Source of the DNA: Pseudomonas sp. UBA4194
GTDB taxonomy: Bacteria; Pseudomonadota; Gammaproteobacteria; Pseudomonadales; Pseudomonadaceae
Direction of reading: 5' to 3'
DNA: 64,000 nt
Assembly (NCBI RefSeq): GCF_002379585.1
Contig: NZ_DFUE01000058.1
Location: 19,781 to 83,780 of the forward strand
The notes under the pieces were generated by a model. The model saw only the letters and a program-made list of their open reading frames with translations, searched no databases and was not told the origin of the DNA. Below, in pieces: positions 47,341-56,190 of the stretch (position 1 is the first letter of the stretch; the number at the start of each line of letters is the position of its first letter). The position numbers and the translations under genes were made by a program.

Positions 47341-50300
47341 TCATTGCGCCACCGCAGGCGAGGCGTTTGCCAGCAGTTGTTCGACGTCCCGGGCATTGCG
47401 ACAGGGCAGCAGCTTTGCCGGTGAGAGGGCCACCGCGAACTGCGCTTCAAGCTTCGCCGAAATAGCCTTCAGGTGTTGCGGCCGCAAGCCCAGGCTGATG
47501 AAACTGACGGCTTGGTCTTCAGCCGTAGCTTCGGCGCGAGGCGAGCGGCCCAATACGTCGAGGTAGATCTGCAGCACCGTACCAGCTGGCGTGGCGGGTT
47601 CGCGCGTGGGTACACCGAGCAGACTGCGTGCCCGCTGGCGGTCGACCTTGCCGTTCTGCGACAGCGGCAGCTGTGGCACCGCCAGAAGGCGCGTGGGCAC
47701 GTGAGACGCCTGCAGGTGCTGGCGGGCATAGGTGCGCAACTCGGCCACGCTGACTTCATCGCCGTCCGTGCTGCTGACAAACAACGCGCCCAGATTGGTT
47801 TCACCTTGCAGCGGGTCGCCGTAATCGACCACCAGCACCTGCCGCAGCGCGGGGTGGTTGCTCAGCACCTTCTCGATGTCCGGCAGAGAGACACGAACGC
47901 CGCGAATTTTCACGTAGCCATTGACCCGGCTGTCGAACAGCAGCGTACCGTCGTCGCGATAGCGGCCTCGGTCGCCGCTGCGAAACGCGCGTACCGGCTC
48001 ACCCTGTTCGTCATCGACGGTGATGAAATCGCTTTGCAGCAACGCCCCCTCGTGCAGATAGCCCAGGGCCAGATTGACCCCTGCCGTGTGAATGCGGCCC
48101 ACCACACCCGTGGGGCAATGTTGACCTTGGGCATCCAGTACCAGGTATCGGTTACCGGGCAGGGGACGGCCGTAGGGGATCAGCGTGCGGTCCTGGGCAA
48201 CGATGTCATGCCAGATGCTCCAGATGGTGGTCTCGGTGGGCCCACCCAGGGAGATCAACCGTGCCTGGGGCAACAACTCGCGCAGCTCGTTGATCACCAC
48301 AGGCTTGATGTAATCGCCGCCTTGAGCCACCAGGCGCAAGCTGCTCAAGGTATGGCTGCCACGACACGCCAGAAGCATTTCGACGATGGCCGGCACCGAG
48401 CACCACAAGGTCACCCGATGTTGCGCGATCAACTGGTTCCAGCGCAGGGCGTCTTTGTCTTCGCCAGGTTCGGGCAGCACCAGGGTAGCGCCGGCGGCCA
48501 GGCTGCCGAACACATCGAACACCGACATGTCGTGGTGCAACGGAGTGACCGAGATCAGCACATCGCGTGCGCTGACGTCCCAATGCGCCAGGGTGCTGCC
48601 AATGACGTTGGCGGTGGCGCGGTTGCTCAACACCACGCATTTGGGCTGACCGGTGGTGCCCGAGGTGTACAGGTAATAGGCCGGCGCGTCGCTGAGCGAC
48701 AGGTCCGTCAGGGGCTGCGGGCGTCGAGCAGGCGCTGCCAGCAAGGTGGCGCAGGTGGTTGTGGGGTGTCCGATGGCTTCCGGCTGCGCCATCACCACCA
48801 GGTCAGGCCGGCAATTGTCCAGCAGGTACTGTCGCCGTTGCTCGGGCGCCGAGGCGTCGATGGGTACCCAGATCAGGCCGGTGAGGGCACAGGCCAGGGT
48901 CAGCATGGTGTGCTCGGGGCTGCGTGGCAGGCAGATCGCGACCACCTGGCCCGGCACAAGTCCACGGGCCTCGAGAGCGGCCATCATTCGGGCCACGCCC
49001 TCTCCCAATTGCCCGTAGGTCAGGTGCCGCTGGCCACAGATCAGCGCGACAGTGTCATTGCCCCCAGCGAAGATATTGCTGGCGATACGGGCCAGGAAGC
49101 GATCGCTACAGGCGTTGCTGACGGGGCTGTTGAAACGGTAATGCCCGGTGTCCAGGAGTGCCGCCGGGGTCACGGCAAGCTCGCCGCGCTGGGCTATCAG
49201 GCGGATGGCCTTGCCCAACGCCTGGAGAATGGCACTGACCCGTTCCGCGTCCACAGCTTCCTGTGCGTAATCGATGTCCAGCAGCAGCGAGCCCTGGGGG
49301 TCGGTGGAGAAGCGAATGTCCATGGCGACCTGCGGCGTCTGGGTCAGCCCGTCGTGCAACTGTACCGAGCTGGTAGCGGGCACTACCGGCCAGGACAAGC
49401 CGTTGGTGATCACCACCGGTAACACGGGCCCCGGACCGTGGTTCTCGAACAGCAGGCGTGCGAGATCCACACCTGAAAAGGCGAGGTGTTGCAGGCCTTC
49501 GAGCACGTCGGCCTGCAGCGTCGCGGCGCGGCTGGGGAAGTCCTGAGCGGTGGCTTGCCAATTGACGGCAATGAAGCTCGACCGGTTGGCAAACTCGGCA
49601 CTGCTCGGCGGCGCGACGGGCACCGCGACGCACAGGTCGCCTTCGTCGAGCCAGTGCGCCAGCACCTCCAGAATCAGAGCCATGAGTGCCGAGTTCTTGA
49701 ACAGGCGATGCTGTGCGCCCAGTTTGCACAGGGTGGCGAACTCGGCCTTGGGCACCTGCAGGCTTTGTCGCCGATAGGTCGAGGCGCCGAGCTGCTCCAA
49801 GGGTCGTTTCCAGGGCAGACGAGGAGGGCCGGTCACGGTCGCCAGCTTGGCACGCCAGTACGTCGCGTCCGCTTCGCGCAAGCCGGCCGGGTCGGCTGCA
49901 GCGGGTGCGTCATGCCCGGCTGCCGGGTTGACGTCGACCACGCCCGTGAACAATTCCAACAGCAACGCGGCGATCGAGCGGCCATCCAGAATCAGCGCAT
50001 CCATGCGCACGAAGACCACCTGTTGCTCTGGCGCCAGGTTGAACACGGTGACGTTCCACGGCGCCCGGTCCAGCTCGAACAATTGGTGTGCGTAAGCCTC
50101 GCGGCGCCCATCGACATCACGTCGCGCATCCGCCAATGGCAGGTGGCACAGGTCGACCACGTCCAGGTTCACCTGGGCGCGGTGGCTGATGTACTGCACG
50201 CGGTGGTGCGCGTCGATATGGGTGCGCAGACTGGGGTGGCGCTGGACCATCGCGGCCAGTCGCTGGCGCAGCAGGGCGATGTCGATGCGGCCTTGATACT

Positions 50301-51699
50301 CGCGAAATTCCTGCATGGCGACGCCGCCCAGGGGCATGTGCGCGCTACGCCCAAGCAGGTACGCCTGTTGCAGTGCGTTGAGCGGCTGCCTGGCGGGCGG
50401 AGCCTCGAGTGGCTGATCGAATGCTGCCGGGTGCTCGGCGACTTCTGTCACCCGAGCCACGAAACCCTCGAACAGCTCCGATACCCAACCGATCGGCAGG
50501 GCATCGAGGCGCACATCCCAGTTGATCAGGATGCCGCCGTCGGCGCAGGCCACCTGCACATCCAGGGCCACTTGCGGGCCTTGGGAAATCACCCAGTTCA
50601 TCTCGCCGAAGACTCGCCGCACGCGTGCGGACAACAGCTCTTTTTCCGGCAGATCCAACGCGCTGGTGAACACCACCGGAGCGAGTTCGGTGGCCCTGCG
50701 ATGGCGCGACAGGTCGCGCATCACGTCCACGCCCGAGTAGCTGGAATGCTCGAGCAAGCCGACCATTTCCCTGGCCAGTTGGTCGCACAGCAACGCTGGG
50801 GTGGTGGCCGTCGTCATGTCCACGTCGAGAATCAGCACGTTGGCAAAATCACCCACCACGCGGTCGACGTCGGGCACCCAGGGGGCGCGCCAGAAGCTTG
50901 GTACGTTGAGGCGAAAGCGCTGATCGCCCGTTTGCTCACCCAGTACCGCTGCAAACAGCCCCAGCAGCACGCTGGAAAGGGTCAGGCGGCGCTCACGCGC
51001 GAGCCGCTGCAGGGCCTGACGTTGCCGGGGCGCCAGCCAGGTATGCAAACGCTGACTGCGCGCCTGGCTCGGTTGATCGTCGCGAAACGGCAGGGTCGGT
51101 GCCGGCGCAATCTGCTCCAGGCGCTCACGCCACCAGTGTCGATCGCGGTCACGGACACCCTTCACCGTACGGTCGGCCTTGGCCGCATCCAGCCAGTCGT
51201 AGAACGAGGGTACGGCTGCCGCCGGCTGATCCGGTGTTTCGTAACCCGCGGCAAGGTCTTCGAGCAGCACGCGAAAACTGGATGGGTCGATGGCGATCAT
51301 GTCGGTGTCGATGTGCAGGCGGAACCGCTGAGCGGCGAGCAAGGTGATGCCCACACGCGCCGCCGGGCCGTGGCGCAAATCCAGCTGCTGGTGTGTCCAC
51401 CGTTCGCGCTTGCGCAACAGGTGTTGGGTGACCGCTTGAGCTTCCCATGCACTCAGGTCTTCGACTTCCAACTGGGGGGCGCCCTGCATCGACACCGTGT
51501 GTTGCAGGCCTTCGGCGCTGACGCGCAGGCGCAGCATCGGGTGCCGCTCACAGGCCTGTTGCAGTGATTGGCGCAGCCGATCCAGGTCAATGGCCTGGCC
51601 ATCGAATTCGGCATACAGATGAGCGGAAACGCGCCCTAGCGCTGCATGAGCAGTGCGCCCGATCCAGCAGGCAGCTTGCATTGAAGTTAACTCTCTCAT
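47341..51699 (-). CDS. NRPS with Cy-Cy-A and a degenerate carrier domain (PmsD-like)
   Basis: I place the start at the ATG at 51699 (MRELTSMQAACWIGR), giving 1452 residues; an open frame to 51777 would run through the Fur-box promoter. Two heterocyclisation domains each keep DxxxxDxxS: DMIAIDPSS at about 133-141 and DALILDGRS at about 567-575. The adenylation domain (about 890-1370) has YTSGTTGQPK and GGPTETTIW; by eye its pocket reads D-M-F-C-A-G-L-I-W-K. The C-terminal carrier has LGLRPQHLKAI, with His1409 where the phosphopantetheine Ser should be. It should activate Thr (or Cys) and cyclise it onto salicylate, using a carrier elsewhere. Confidence 0.92.
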   Translation of the reverse strand: MRELTSMQAACWIGRTAHAALGRVSAHLYAEFDGQAIDLDRLRQSLQQACERHPMLRLRVSAEGLQHTVSMQGAPQLEVEDLSAWEAQAVTQHLLRKRERWTHQQLDLRHGPAARVGITLLAAQRFRLHIDTDMIAIDPSSFRVLLEDLAAGYETPDQPAAAVPSFYDWLDAAKADRTVKGVRDRDRHWWRERLEQIAPAPTLPFRDDQPSQARSQRLHTWLAPRQRQALQRLARERRLTLSSVLLGLFAAVLGEQTGDQRFRLNVPSFWRAPWVPDVDRVVGDFANVLILDVDMTTATTPALLCDQLAREMVGLLEHSSYSGVDVMRDLSRHRRATELAPVVFTSALDLPEKELLSARVRRVFGEMNWVISQGPQVALDVQVACADGGILINWDVRLDALPIGWVSELFEGFVARVTEVAEHPAAFDQPLEAPPARQPLNALQQAYLLGRSAHMPLGGVAMQEFREYQGRIDIALLRQRLAAMVQRHPSLRTHIDAHHRVQYISHRAQVNLDVVDLCHLPLADARRDVDGRREAYAHQLFELDRAPWNVTVFNLAPEQQVVFVRMDALILDGRSIAALLLELFTGVVDVNPAAGHDAPAAADPAGLREADATYWRAKLATVTGPPRLPWKRPLEQLGASTYRRQSLQVPKAEFATLCKLGAQHRLFKNSALMALILEVLAHWLDEGDLCVAVPVAPPSSAEFANRSSFIAVNWQATAQDFPSRAATLQADVLEGLQHLAFSGVDLARLLFENHGPGPVLPVVITNGLSWPVVPATSSVQLHDGLTQTPQVAMDIRFSTDPQGSLLLDIDYAQEAVDAERVSAILQALGKAIRLIAQRGELAVTPAALLDTGHYRFNSPVSNACSDRFLARIASNIFAGGNDTVALICGQRHLTYGQLGEGVARMMAALEARGLVPGQVVAICLPRSPEHTMLTLACALTGLIWVPIDASAPEQRRQYLLDNCRPDLVVMAQPEAIGHPTTTCATLLAAPARRPQPLTDLSLSDAPAYYLYTSGTTGQPKCVVLSNRATANVIGSTLAHWDVSARDVLISVTPLHHDMSVFDVFGSLAAGATLVLPEPGEDKDALRWNQLIAQHRVTLWCSVPAIVEMLLACRGSHTLSSLRLVAQGGDYIKPVVINELRELLPQARLISLGGPTETTIWSIWHDIVAQDRTLIPYGRPLPGNRYLVLDAQGQHCPTGVVGRIHTAGVNLALGYLHEGALLQSDFITVDDEQGEPVRAFRSGDRGRYRDDGTLLFDSRVNGYVKIRGVRVSLPDIEKVLSNHPALRQVLVVDYGDPLQGETNLGALFVSSTDGDEVSVAELRTYARQHLQASHVPTRLLAVPQLPLSQNGKVDRQRARSLLGVPTREPATPAGTVLQIYLDVLGRSPRAEATAEDQAVSFISLGLRPQHLKAISAKLEAQFAVALSPAKLLPCRNARDVEQLLANASPAVAQ

Positions 51700-51756
51700 G
51701 GCCTCGCTCGTCTCACGTGATTGACAACGTTCCTGTCTAGTCGCCACTATAGAAAC

Positions 51757-51775
51757 AAGAATGATTAAGATTCGC
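51757..51775. promoter_or_regulatory. Fur box between the NRPS and isochorismate synthase genes
   Basis: AAGAATGATTAAGATTCGC matches 12 of 19 positions of the Fur consensus, with AATGAT in the core. It overlaps a minus-strand promoter candidate, TTGCGA, 17 nt, TTCTAT, for the NRPS, and lies just after a plus-strand candidate (TTGACA at 51721, 18 nt, CACTAT). Confidence 0.68.
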
Positions 51776-51816
51776 AATTGAAAATTACAGCTCAGGGCAG
51801 GGAGGCGAGACCGAAG

Positions 51817-52992
51817 ATGAGATCAAGCATCGTCAGGGCGACGGACCCGCAACAGGCGCAACAGGTGGTTGGCAGCGAGGGGTTCTCGTTCGTTTCAGGT
51901 GACCGGGAGTTGATCACCCAGGGCGTGCTACAACGCGTCGAGGAACCTGCCGCGGCGGGACAAGACGGCGGCAGCGCGTTCCAGGCTCGGATCGAACAGG
52001 CATTCACCGTGGCTCGACAGGCGGGGCAGGGCAATCCGATCATTGTCGGTGCGATCCCGTTCGATCCATCCGAAGCCTCCTGCCTCTACGTTCCGCAGCA
52101 GTCGTGCTGGCGTGAGCGTACGCCCGCCACCGTTGCCCATGACACGGCGCTGCCAGCGCTGATCGAGCAGCACACCGTGCCCGATGAACAGGCCTTCAAG
52201 AGGTCGGTGGAACACGCGCGGGTCAACTTCCGGCACAGCGACGTGCGCAAGGCGGTGCTGTCGATTCAGCGCGAGTTGGTGTTCGCCCGAGCCGTTGACG
52301 CTGATCTGATAGAGCGCAACCTGCGCGCGCAGAACCCTACCGGCTATCACTTCCGTGTGCCGATGGCTGACGGCGCCACCTTGCTAGGGGTGAGCCCGGA
52401 GCTACTGGTGCGCAAGACCGGCGCGAGTGTCGTTTCCAATCCCCTGGCGGGTTCGGCAAGACGCATGGCCGATCCCGACGCCGACCAGCGCAATGCCCAG
52501 TGGCTGGCTGATTCGGAAAAAGACCACTACGAGCATGGTTTCGTGACCCAGGACATCGCGTCGCGGCTAGGCCCATTGTGCACCCGCCTGGAGCTACCCC
52601 CGCGCCCCTCGTTGATCAGCACGCCAGCACTTTGGCATTTATCGACCCGTATCGAGGGCACCCTGGCAGATCCGGGCGTCACTGCGTTGCAACTTGCCTG
52701 CCGGTTGCATCCGACCCCAGCCGTATGCGGATTTCCCACCGAGCTGGCACGCCGGCTGATCCGATTCGTCGAGCCCACCGAGCGCGGCCTGTTCACCGGC
52801 ATGGTGGGTTGGTGCGATGCCCAGGGCAACGGCGAATGGGTGGTGACCATTCGCTGCGGTACGGTCAAGGGTAACCGCGTACGGCTGTTTGCCGGCGCTG
52901 GCATCGTCGAAGCCTCCCAGCCGGACGCCGAGTGGGCCGAAGTCCAGACCAAGTTGCGAACCATGCTGCGGGCCTGCGGCCTGCACCCTTAA
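51817..52992 (+). CDS. pmsC: Isochorismate synthase (salicylate branch, PmsC/PchA-like)
   Basis: The enzyme converts chorismate to isochorismate. The ATG at 51817 has GGGAGG upstream and gives 391 residues; a TTG further upstream would overlap the Fur box. Chorismate-enzyme motifs are NPLAGSARRM near residue 209, SEKDHYEHGFVTQDI near 232, HLSTRIEG near 276, LHPTPAVCGFPTELA near 303 and RLFAGAGIVEASQPDAEW near the end. The lyase making salicylate is encoded three genes downstream in the same direction. The symbol follows the pseudomonine genes of P. fluorescens. Confidence 0.93.
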   Translation: MRSSIVRATDPQQAQQVVGSEGFSFVSGDRELITQGVLQRVEEPAAAGQDGGSAFQARIEQAFTVARQAGQGNPIIVGAIPFDPSEASCLYVPQQSCWRERTPATVAHDTALPALIEQHTVPDEQAFKRSVEHARVNFRHSDVRKAVLSIQRELVFARAVDADLIERNLRAQNPTGYHFRVPMADGATLLGVSPELLVRKTGASVVSNPLAGSARRMADPDADQRNAQWLADSEKDHYEHGFVTQDIASRLGPLCTRLELPPRPSLISTPALWHLSTRIEGTLADPGVTALQLACRLHPTPAVCGFPTELARRLIRFVEPTERGLFTGMVGWCDAQGNGEWVVTIRCGTVKGNRVRLFAGAGIVEASQPDAEWAEVQTKLRTMLRACGLHP

Positions 52993-53018
52993 CCTGAACC
53001 TTTCTGACGTGTGAAACC

Positions 53019-54854
53019 ATGACTCTTGAATTCATTCAATGGCCGCAAGAGCGTGCCCAACGCTACCGCGCCGATGGCTACTGGATCGACCAGCCGCTCA
53101 CTCAACTCCTTCACGATCGCAGCCAGCGCCAACCCGACGCGCTGGCGGTTGTCTGCGGCGAGCGCCGGTTCACCTACGCCCAGCTCGAGCAGTTGTCGTC
53201 CAACCTGGCGTCACGCCTGGCTGAGCGTGGGCTGGGCCAAGGCGACGCCGCGCTGGTCCAGTTGCCCAACATTGCCGAGTTCTACATCGTTCTGTTCGCC
53301 TTGCTCAAGGCCGGTATCGCGCCGCTCAACGCCCTGTACAGCCATCGCAAGCTGGAGCTGAGCGCCTACGCCAGGCAGTTGGCACCCAAGCTGTTGATCG
53401 CTTGTCGCGAGCATGAGGTGTTTCGCGACGACAGCTACCTGGAGCTGTTCGCGCAGGTCGGCTCAAGCCCTCAACTGACTCTGCTGCTGGACGATCCAAG
53501 CGCCGAGCACAACCTGGCCCGATGGATCGAGAGCCCAGGCAGCGAGACCGTGCGCTACGCACCGACGCCGGCGGATCAAGTGGCCCTGTTCCAACTGTCC
53601 GGCGGCAGTACCGGCACACCCAAACTGATTCCGCGGACCCACAACGACTACCACTACAACGCACGTATCTGCGCCGAAGTCTGCGCCTTGAGCACGCAGA
53701 CCCGGTTCCTCTGCGCGGTGCCGGCTGCGCACAACTTTCTGTTGAGCTCTCCGGGTGCGTTGGGCGTATTCCATGCCGGCGGTTGCGTGGTCATGGCCGC
53801 CAGCCCGGAGCCCCTGGCCTGCTTCGAGCTGGTCGAGCGTCACCAGATCAACACCGTGGCCCTGGTTCCCAGTGCGGTCTCGCTGTGGTTGCAGGCCGCA
53901 CCGCAGTACCGCCAGCAGTTGCAATCGCTTCGCTACTTGCAGGTGGGCGGTGCGGTGTTCGCCGACTCGCTGGCGCGCCAGGTGCCGACGGTACTGGGTT
54001 GCCAACTGCAACAGGTGTTCGGCATGGCCGAGGGTCTGATCAACTACACCCGGCTGGACGACAGCGATGAGCAGATCTTCACCACCCAAGGCCGACCGGT
54101 CAGCCCGGGGGATGAGATAAAGATTGTCGATGAGCAAGGCCTGCCCGTTCCGGCGGGGGCCACGGGAATGCTCGCGACACGTGGCCCCTACACGTTCTGC
54201 GGCTACTACAAGAGCCCGGAGCAGAACGCCCAGGCGTTCGATGACGACGGTTACTACTATTCCGGCGATCTGGTGCAACTGACCGCCAGCGGCGATCTGC
54301 GGGTGGTGGGCAGGATCAAGGACCAGGTCAACCGAGGCGGCGAGAAAATCGCCTCCGAAGAGATCGAGAACCTGATCGTACTCCACCCCGACGTCACCCA
54401 TGCCGGCCTGGTTGCCATGCCCGACCCGGCGCTGGGCGAGAAAAGCTGTGCGTTCGTGGTGTCGCGCAACTCGGGCCTCAAGGCGCCTGCGCTCAGGCGC
54501 CACCTGCTGGAGCTGGGTATCGCCGAGTACAAGCTGCCCGACCGTATTCGCATGATCGAGGCGATGCCACTCACGGCGGTGGGCAAGATCGACAAGAAGC
54601 GCCTGCGCCAGCTGCTTGCCGTGGAGAACAACCGCACCTGGCTGCAGACCCGGGTATTGCAGTTGATCGAAGACGGCGAAACGCTCGACCCACAGGAAAA
54701 CCTGATTTTCTACGGGCTGGACTCCCTGCATATCATGAGGCTTGCAGCGGAGCTCAAAGAGCGCGGGGTGGCGGTGAATTTCGAAGAGTTGGCGAACGCG
54801 CCCACCTTGGCCAATTGGTGGTCGCTGGTGGAATCGCGTCAGAAAGCCGCCTGA
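53019..54854 (+). CDS. pmsE: Salicyl-AMP ligase fused to an aryl carrier domain (PmsE-like)
   Basis: The product has 611 residues. The adenylation domain (1-535) has LSGGSTGTPKLIPRTHNDY near residue 192, FGMAEGLINYTRLDD near 336, YYYSGDLVQL and the catalytic lysine in LTAVGKIDKKRLRQ. An aryl carrier follows (about 540-605) with FYGLDSLHIMRL, an intact pantetheine Ser. By eye the pocket reads N-F-S-A-Q-G-V-I-N-K: Phe is common in salicylate enzymes while Ser at the third place is common in dihydroxybenzoate enzymes. Salicylate is favoured because the cluster has isochorismate-pyruvate lyase and no EntA/EntB. It starts 26 nt after pmsC. Confidence 0.93.
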   Translation: MTLEFIQWPQERAQRYRADGYWIDQPLTQLLHDRSQRQPDALAVVCGERRFTYAQLEQLSSNLASRLAERGLGQGDAALVQLPNIAEFYIVLFALLKAGIAPLNALYSHRKLELSAYARQLAPKLLIACREHEVFRDDSYLELFAQVGSSPQLTLLLDDPSAEHNLARWIESPGSETVRYAPTPADQVALFQLSGGSTGTPKLIPRTHNDYHYNARICAEVCALSTQTRFLCAVPAAHNFLLSSPGALGVFHAGGCVVMAASPEPLACFELVERHQINTVALVPSAVSLWLQAAPQYRQQLQSLRYLQVGGAVFADSLARQVPTVLGCQLQQVFGMAEGLINYTRLDDSDEQIFTTQGRPVSPGDEIKIVDEQGLPVPAGATGMLATRGPYTFCGYYKSPEQNAQAFDDDGYYYSGDLVQLTASGDLRVVGRIKDQVNRGGEKIASEEIENLIVLHPDVTHAGLVAMPDPALGEKSCAFVVSRNSGLKAPALRRHLLELGIAEYKLPDRIRMIEAMPLTAVGKIDKKRLRQLLAVENNRTWLQTRVLQLIEDGETLDPQENLIFYGLDSLHIMRLAAELKERGVAVNFEELANAPTLANWWSLVESRQKAA

Positions 54855-54917
54855 GTCACGGATGCGAACCGTGCTGCCGCAGGCCGGTTCGCCTTGTCGA
54901 TCTACAAGGAGTGAGAG

Positions 54918-56144
54918 ATGACGTTGTCTTCTGCCGATCAAACCCGGCTGGATGAGTTCTGGCAGTACTGCCTGAAACATCAGTTCTTCAATATTGGCTA
55001 TCCGGAAAACGCCGACTTCGACTACAGCGCATTGCAGCGCTTCATGCGCTTTTCCATCAACAACTGTGGCGACTGGGGCGAGCACAGCAACTACCTGCTC
55101 AACTCCTTCGATTTCGAAAAAGACGTCATGGCCTATTTCGCCGAGCTGTTCAGCATTCCCCGCGAGGACAGCTGGGGCTACGTGACCAACGGCGGCACCG
55201 AAGGCAACATGTTCGGCTGCTATCTGGCGCGAGAGTTGTTCCCCGAAGGCACGCTGTACTATTCAAAGGACACCCACTATTCGGTGGCCAAGATCGTCAA
55301 ACTGCTGCGCATCAAGTGCCGCGCAGTGGAGTCGTTGCCCAATGGCGAAATCGACTACGACGACCTGCTGAACAAGATCACGGCCGACCAGGAGCGTCAC
55401 CCGATCATCTTTGCCAATATCGGCACGACAATGCGTGGCGCCATCGATGACATCAAGATCATCCAGCAGCGACTGCAACAGGCCGGTATCGCTCGGCAGG
55501 ATTACTACCTGCATGCCGATGCGGCGCTGAGCGGCATGATCCTGCCGTTCGTGGATGAGCCCCAACCCTTTACCTTTGCCGATGGCATCGACTCGATCTG
55601 TGTGTCCGGGCACAAGATGATCGGCTCGCCGATACCCTGCGGTATCGTGGTGGCCAAGCGCAAGAATGTGCAGCGCATTTCGGTGGAGGTCGATTACATT
55701 TCGGCCAGTGACAAGACCATCAGCGGCTCACGCAATGGTCACACCCCGATGATCATGTGGGCGGCGCTGCGCAGCCACTCCCAGGCCCAGTGGCGCAGCC
55801 GCGTCACCCACAGCCTGAAAACCGCGCAATACGCGGTCAACAGATTGCAGGCCGCAGGCATTCAGGCCTGGCGCAATGACAATTCCATCACCGTGGTCTT
55901 CCCGTGCCCGTCACCCAGGGTTGCCAGCAAGTATTGCCTGGCTACCTCGGGCAATACGGCGCACCTGATCACCACCCCACATCATCGCGATAACCGCCTG
56001 CTCGATGCCCTGATCGATGAAGTGATTGCCGAGACGCGGCCCGAGGCCTGGCATGCCAAACCCCAACGCAGCGAACAGCGGGTGATGGAGCTGCGCTCCC
56101 AGGCCGCCGCTCGCGCCGCCAACTCGCGCTTCGATGCCATGTGA
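54918..56144 (+). CDS. pmsA: PLP-dependent histidine decarboxylase (PmsA/BasG/AngH-like)
   Basis: The product has 408 residues of the group II decarboxylase family. GYVTNGGTEGNMFGCYLARE near residue 90 binds the cofactor phosphate, HADAALSGMILPFV near 195 has the PLP-contacting Asp, and ICVSGHKMIGSP near 230 has the Schiff-base lysine. Length and sequence resemble Gram-negative PLP histidine decarboxylases. It should make histamine, which the cluster's flavoenzyme would hydroxylate. A serine or other decarboxylase cannot be ruled out by motif alone, but context favours histidine. GGAGTGAGAG lies upstream. Confidence 0.92.
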   Translation: MTLSSADQTRLDEFWQYCLKHQFFNIGYPENADFDYSALQRFMRFSINNCGDWGEHSNYLLNSFDFEKDVMAYFAELFSIPREDSWGYVTNGGTEGNMFGCYLARELFPEGTLYYSKDTHYSVAKIVKLLRIKCRAVESLPNGEIDYDDLLNKITADQERHPIIFANIGTTMRGAIDDIKIIQQRLQQAGIARQDYYLHADAALSGMILPFVDEPQPFTFADGIDSICVSGHKMIGSPIPCGIVVAKRKNVQRISVEVDYISASDKTISGSRNGHTPMIMWAALRSHSQAQWRSRVTHSLKTAQYAVNRLQAAGIQAWRNDNSITVVFPCPSPRVASKYCLATSGNTAHLITTPHHRDNRLLDALIDEVIAETRPEAWHAKPQRSEQRVMELRSQAAARAANSRFDAM

Positions 56145-56190
56145 AATGGTGCACCGTTGACCCTTGATCCCGTGGAAGGAGGCATCCCCC

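Noticed and set aside
51700..51777. Extension of the large NRPS by 26 residues to an upstream start
   Set aside because: It would run through the Fur-box and promoter region and gives no similarity; the ATG at 51699 begins the conserved Cy-domain sequence.
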